The translations under genes were made by a program, and so were the position numbers. 64,000 nucleotides of DNA, from NCBI GenBank assembly GCA_025504975.1, contig JANUWI010000001.1, positions 2,356,001 through 2,420,000 of the forward strand. Reading direction: 5' to 3'. Source of the stretch: Plenodomus lindquistii (taxonomy: Eukaryota > Ascomycota > Dothideomycetes > Pleosporales > Leptosphaeriaceae). This document shows positions 63,001 to 64,000 of this stretch, in pieces. The notes below the pieces were generated by a model. The model was not told the origin of the DNA and made no database searches. It saw nothing but the letters and a program-made list of their open reading frames with translations. The stretch's first letter is position 1. Each line of letters starts with the position of its first letter.

Positions 63001-64000
63001 AGAGTCTCCAATGCGTTCTCCGGCGACGGCGGCAGTCCGAGAGCTTCCTTGGCTTTAGAGATGTTCTCAGATTCAGTCTGCAGCTTGTTGAGCTTCGCAT
63101 CGAACGTGGCAAGGATCTGGGATGCTTCCGCAGGAGCGAGGTTTCCAGCAACTGGCTTATCTTCTGCCCATTCTCCAGTAATGGTGTGAATCTTCTCGTT
63201 GACAACCTTGTCTTCAGCCGTAATCTTAGCGCGAAGTGCATCAGCCTGGTCATTGGCAATCTTGCTCTTGCGCTCCAGAACTTCAGTGAGGGTCTGCCAT
63301 TCGCCATCAATTTGCTCCATTTCCAGCCAGTCGGGTGGGAATTGGTAGCGTTGACGTGCGAGAGTAGCTTGACCTTGTCGGAACGTCGAAATCTCAGGCT
63401 CCCACTCCATGACCTTCCTCTTGCATTGCTGCACAGTGGTGATGAACGACACGGCCTGCGCAGTCGACGAAGCCTCCAGCGTCTGCATCTCAAGATCTTT
63501 GCGAGCCTTCTCAATCTGCACATAGACGTCGTTCATGCGCTGACCAAGTCTGCTGGCGAACTTGGCAAGAATCTCCTGTTGCCACTGATCGTATTTGGCA
63601 TTGACCTTGACCTGTACCTGATCATAGTCGACCGTAACATAGCCGAAGCTACGATTGACATCGGAGTTGTCGAATGTAGCACGAGTCTTGCGAATTTCCT
63701 GCAGAAGCTGTAGCCAACGCGAAAGATCTTCGCCGAGGATATCGTAAACATGCTCGGATTGCAGATCCCACAAAGACTGGAATTGAAGCCACTCGTCCAC
63801 GTAAGATGAGACTTCGCGGAGCTTGCCCTCTACAGCGCCGTAGACCTCAATAAGCGACTCGGTGCATCTGCTAGGAAGGTCAGAGAATTGGCTGACAGAG
63901 GTATCGCTCGTGGATTCCAATCGAATCTCGTAACGCGAAGCCTTGATTTTCTGGAGCGTGCAAATGATCGCCAGCCATTGCTGAAGTTGTTCAAGCCAAC
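54027..64000 (-). CDS. nudA: Cytoplasmic dynein heavy chain (5' end outside window)
   Basis: One uninterrupted minus-strand frame gives 3323 visible residues and runs off the right edge; full-length homologues are about 4300-4400 aa, so roughly 1000 N-terminal tail residues are missing. In order: tail and linker (63.9-61.5 kb); AAA1 with GPAGTGKTES (about 61231-61265) and CFDEFNRL; AAA2 with GSSGSGKSAAW (about 60350-60380); AAA3 with CGPPGSGKTM (about 59257-59285); AAA4 with GVSGSGKTTL (about 58225-58259); the antiparallel coiled-coil stalk (57.55-56.7 kb) with the microtubule-binding tip; AAA5, AAA6 and the C-terminal domain. All four canonical P-loops are intact. It is the minus-end microtubule motor for nuclear migration, spindle positioning and vesicle/endosome transport (nudA in Aspergillus, ro-1 in Neurospora, DYN1 in yeast). 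The lack of introns over 10 kb is notable. Confidence 0.97.
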   Translation of the reverse strand, partial: WLEQLQQWLAIICTLQKIKASRYEIRLESTSDTSVSQFSDLPSRCTESLIEVYGAVEGKLREVSSYVDEWLQFQSLWDLQSEHVYDILGEDLSRWLQLLQEIRKTRATFDNSDVNRSFGYVTVDYDQVQVKVNAKYDQWQQEILAKFASRLGQRMNDVYVQIEKARKDLEMQTLEASSTAQAVSFITTVQQCKRKVMEWEPEISTFRQGQATLARQRYQFPPDWLEMEQIDGEWQTLTEVLERKSKIANDQADALRAKITAEDKVVNEKIHTITGEWAEDKPVAGNLAPAEASQILATFDAKLNKLQTESENISKAKEALGLPPSPENALETLLEEVQDFKSVWSALGTIWASINDLRDVLWTSIQPRKLRQNLDNLVKLTKDMPSRMRQYQAFEYVQTKLKQLLKENAILAELRSDAVRERHWIRIFKNLRPHKRYSAISLTLGDVWDLQLGPSEVIIRDVITQAQGEMALEEFIKQVRETWQNYALELVNYQNKCRLIRGWDELFAKCSENLNSLQAMRHSPYYKEFEEEASSWEDKLNRVHVLFDVWIDVQRQWVYLEGVFTGNADIKHLLPMESSRFQNINSEFLSVMKKVSRQPFVLEVLNISGVQKSLERLAELLNKIQKALGEYLERERVSFPRFYFVGDEDLLEIIGNSNDVLRIAKHLRKMFAGISGLITDEDGVIKGFSSKEGEEVMLRNEISLIKTPRINEWLGALETNMKTTLAELTFEAYEEFAKLIEADAMDPEAFTEYIGRYPTQVVVLGTQIAWTHAVEKSLTEEGASLPQLYEKQVNVLKLLASAVLGDLASIQRRKCEDLITEFVHQRDVIHKLQKVGASSPTHHLWLLSMRYNYEPGNDLLQRLKIKMANASLDYGFEYLGVADRLVRTPLTDRCFLTLTQALCQRLGGSPYGPAGTGKTESVKALGVQLGRFTLVFCCDDTFDFQAMGRIFLGICQVGAWGCFDEFNRLEERILSAVSQQIQNIQLGLKKGVEDPKSQIELIGRQLKVNANTGVFITMNPGYAGRSNLPDNLKKLFRSVAMSKPDKELIAEVMLYSQGFSQAKELSKHVVPFFDRCASGLSKQAHYDFGLRALKSVLVSSGGLKRARIAAQQDSQIPDEAIMEPQIIIQSLRETMAPKLIRSDVDLMKAIQEESFPGVEYIPAPLDKLTEAIRKVAAKEKLVVSDAWMTKIIQLYQIQNLHHGVMMVGSSGSGKSAAWRTLLEAMQMVDGVEGVNHVIDPKVMSKEQLYGTLDSTTREWTDGLFTSILRKIVDNLRGEDSKRHWIVFDGDVDPEWVENLNSVLDDNKLLTLPNGERLNLPSNVRIMFEVETLKYATLATVSRCGMVWFSDDTVDVDMMIANYTNHLKNVAFEDIEDDSVAPGQMSQKTTATQGLIADFLHIKLTQDRFVEKALSMAKKFNHIMEYTDIRALNTLFSLLNKACRNVLEYNVSHPDFQLEDEKMEAYLAKKLLVALVWALVGDCPLSDRKQYGDLIAGLTDVELPPLSESTSLIDYDVKPDKPEWEMWQNQVPNVEVNTHSVTQTDVVIPTLDTVRHEDVLYSWLAEHKPLLLCGPPGSGKTMTLFSALRKLPNMQVVGLNFSSATTPDLLIKTFEQHCEYKKTLNGVQLTPTQVGRWLVIFCDEINLPAPDKYGTQRAISFLRQLVEHNGFWRTSDKTWVALDRIQFVGACNPPTDAGRTPMGLRFLRHAPLIMVDYPGEQSLHQIYGTFNSAVLKIIPTLRGYSDALTKAMVQLYAESQKRFTPDIQPHYVYSPRELTRWVRGIYEALRPLETLPVEGLVRIWAHEALRLFQDRLIDEEERQWTEECVHRIATEHFPTIDEEKALGGPILFSNWLSKNYVPVEREQLREYVKARLRTFCEEEVDVPLILFNDVLEHVLRIDRVFRQPQGHLILIGVSGSGKTTLSRFVAWMNGLSVYQIKVHGKYSGEDFDEDLRNVLRRCGCKGEKICFIMDEANVLDSGFLERMNTLLANAEVPGLFEGDEYASLMTAIKEGAQRQGTILDSQEELYKWFTEQIVKNLHVVFTMNPPEEGLSSKAATSPALFNRCVLNWFGDWSDQALYQVSSELTQSVDLDRANYVAPDTLPVAYRGLNLPPSHRESVVNAMVAVHHSLRSKNVKLQKTQNRKMYLTPRHFLDFVAQYVKLYNEKREDLEEQQRHLNVGLEKLRETFDKVKELRASLAEKQTQLTKKDAEANEKLQRMIADQREAEQKKAGSIEIQARLAKDKDEIQKRQEVVEHDLAAAEPAVIEAQKSVQNIKRQHLTEVRSMQNPPAGVKLALEAVCTILGHKLPDGWKTIVSIVRRDDFIASIVQFDNERQMTAAHRRKMQSEYLSKEEFTFEKVNRASKACGPLVQWVTAQVTYSDILDRVGPLRAEVDNLQTELMKTEEGAKETEVLIQNLEDSIGRYKTEYAALISETQAIKTEMSTVQFKVTRSVRLLDSLSSERSRWEESSKSFDSQIDTIVGDVLVAAAFIAYAGYYDQQYRKALTEDWFDHLKHSGISFKTPNPFTEYLSTADDRLTWQHNGLPVDDLCTENAIILQRFNRYPLIIDPSGRTTEFLQNECKDRRLTVTSFLDDSFTKQLESSLRFGNPILIQDAEHLDPILNHVLNKEYQKTGGRVLIQLGKQEIDFSPSFRLYLSTRDPSANFAPDICSRTTFVNFTVTQSSLQTQTLNEVLKSERPDVDERRSNLIKMQGEFAVHLRQLEKRLLQALNESRGNILDDDRVIETLETLKKEAAEISDKVSETAGVMTEVDNITKEYTVVARSCSAIFAVLEQLHHLNHFYQFSLQYFTQIFETVLKKVRNSSTVGHAARIEQIISELFVDAYRRTSLSLLQKDRITFAMLLVQAAPYKMDKTHIDKILDPDVVGIDVSTETERKDEAMERAGKIPMFREELPKVEEAAWNAFLNEELGERHVPQVWPEDLPTFDKHLRALILVKLFRVDRFVPAVERFVTEVFGKTILDTSEDLGAIVKQVNATTPVALSSSPGFDASYKVDNLVEREKVTCSNIAMGSNEGAATADKAIANAATTGNWVLVKNVHLTPQWLQSLEKRLEALKPNPDFRLFLSMESSPKIPVNLLRASRVLSYEQPAGIRANMRDSLSSLSERAIKPPVEKARIYLLLSFLHAVVQERLRYAPNLGWKGFWEFNDSDYECCAHIIDVWVERVAGGRSNIAPTKVPWEMIRTLVTEMYGGKIDDEADYQALANLVENILTPAAFEEGWELVKESEEGKGDGLGLPSEVGWKSFMKWVAELPEREPPTYLGLPGNAEKLLLVGWAGGVVEGLRRVGGMLDEGEVSLGVEE

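Noticed and set aside
54027..63920. Many plus- and minus-strand ORFs up to 480 codons inside the dynein gene
   Set aside because: They are shadow frames of the dynein heavy chain exon, whose motifs are unmistakable.

Overview
The window reads as genomic DNA of a filamentous ascomycete fungus. The support is short spliceosomal introns of about 47-87 nt with GTATGT/GTAAGT-like donors and CTAAY branch points, a cytoplasmic dynein heavy chain in one huge exon, a fungal-type MFS sugar transporter, a fungal MARVEL protein, a fungal GT31-like glycosyltransferase, and a decayed patatin/NB-ARC/TPR NOD-like receptor. A Dothideomycete is my guess, not something the sequence proves. I see no bacterial, plasmid or viral genes, no CRISPR array, and no convincing tRNA or rRNA gene.

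Left part (1-22 kb), conventional but gene-sparse: a 5' fragment of a long coiled-coil protein (-), an SGNH-hydrolase-like protein (-), a five-exon MFS sugar transporter (-), a tract rich in a 12-bp motif in both orientations (8.6-10.4 kb), a MARVEL membrane protein (-), a coiled-coil orphan (+), a small-protein family in three homologous copies, one of them a relic (15-17.4 kb, -), and three more orphan proteins (18.4-21.5 kb, -).

Middle (23-35.6 kb): the most unusual part. At least 13 related units lie head-to-tail on the minus strand, about 0.6-1.2 kb apart. Each encodes, or once encoded, a small protein of about 65-155 aa with an LPxDIxxLLRTGxxLPxGP motif. This is followed either by an LTxxELAxAxxWDDxxD block or by a Ser/Asp-rich linker and a second copy of the motif. 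Many units share an upstream layout: a TGACGTC-like box about 180-250 bp before the ATG, a TATA-like element, and a 54-58 nt intron ending right at the start codon. Some units look intact. Others have lost their start, are frameshifted, carry TGG-to-TGA changes, or are AT-biased as expected from RIP-like mutation. I recognise no known family.

Right part (35.6-64 kb): about 4.8 kb without a confident gene, then a GT31-like type II membrane glycosyltransferase (+), a convergent pair of large paralogous orphans (42.5-44.4 kb + and 45.6-47.6 kb -) sharing a repeated globular domain and a C-terminal coiled coil, the NLR-like pseudogene (49.5-53.0 kb, +; two frameshifts and three in-frame TGA codons), and the cytoplasmic dynein heavy chain (-), which runs off the right edge.

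The genes do not form an evident pathway. Housekeeping genes (dynein, sugar transporter, glycosyltransferase) flank a fast-evolving interval of orphan families, repeats and a dead immune-type receptor.
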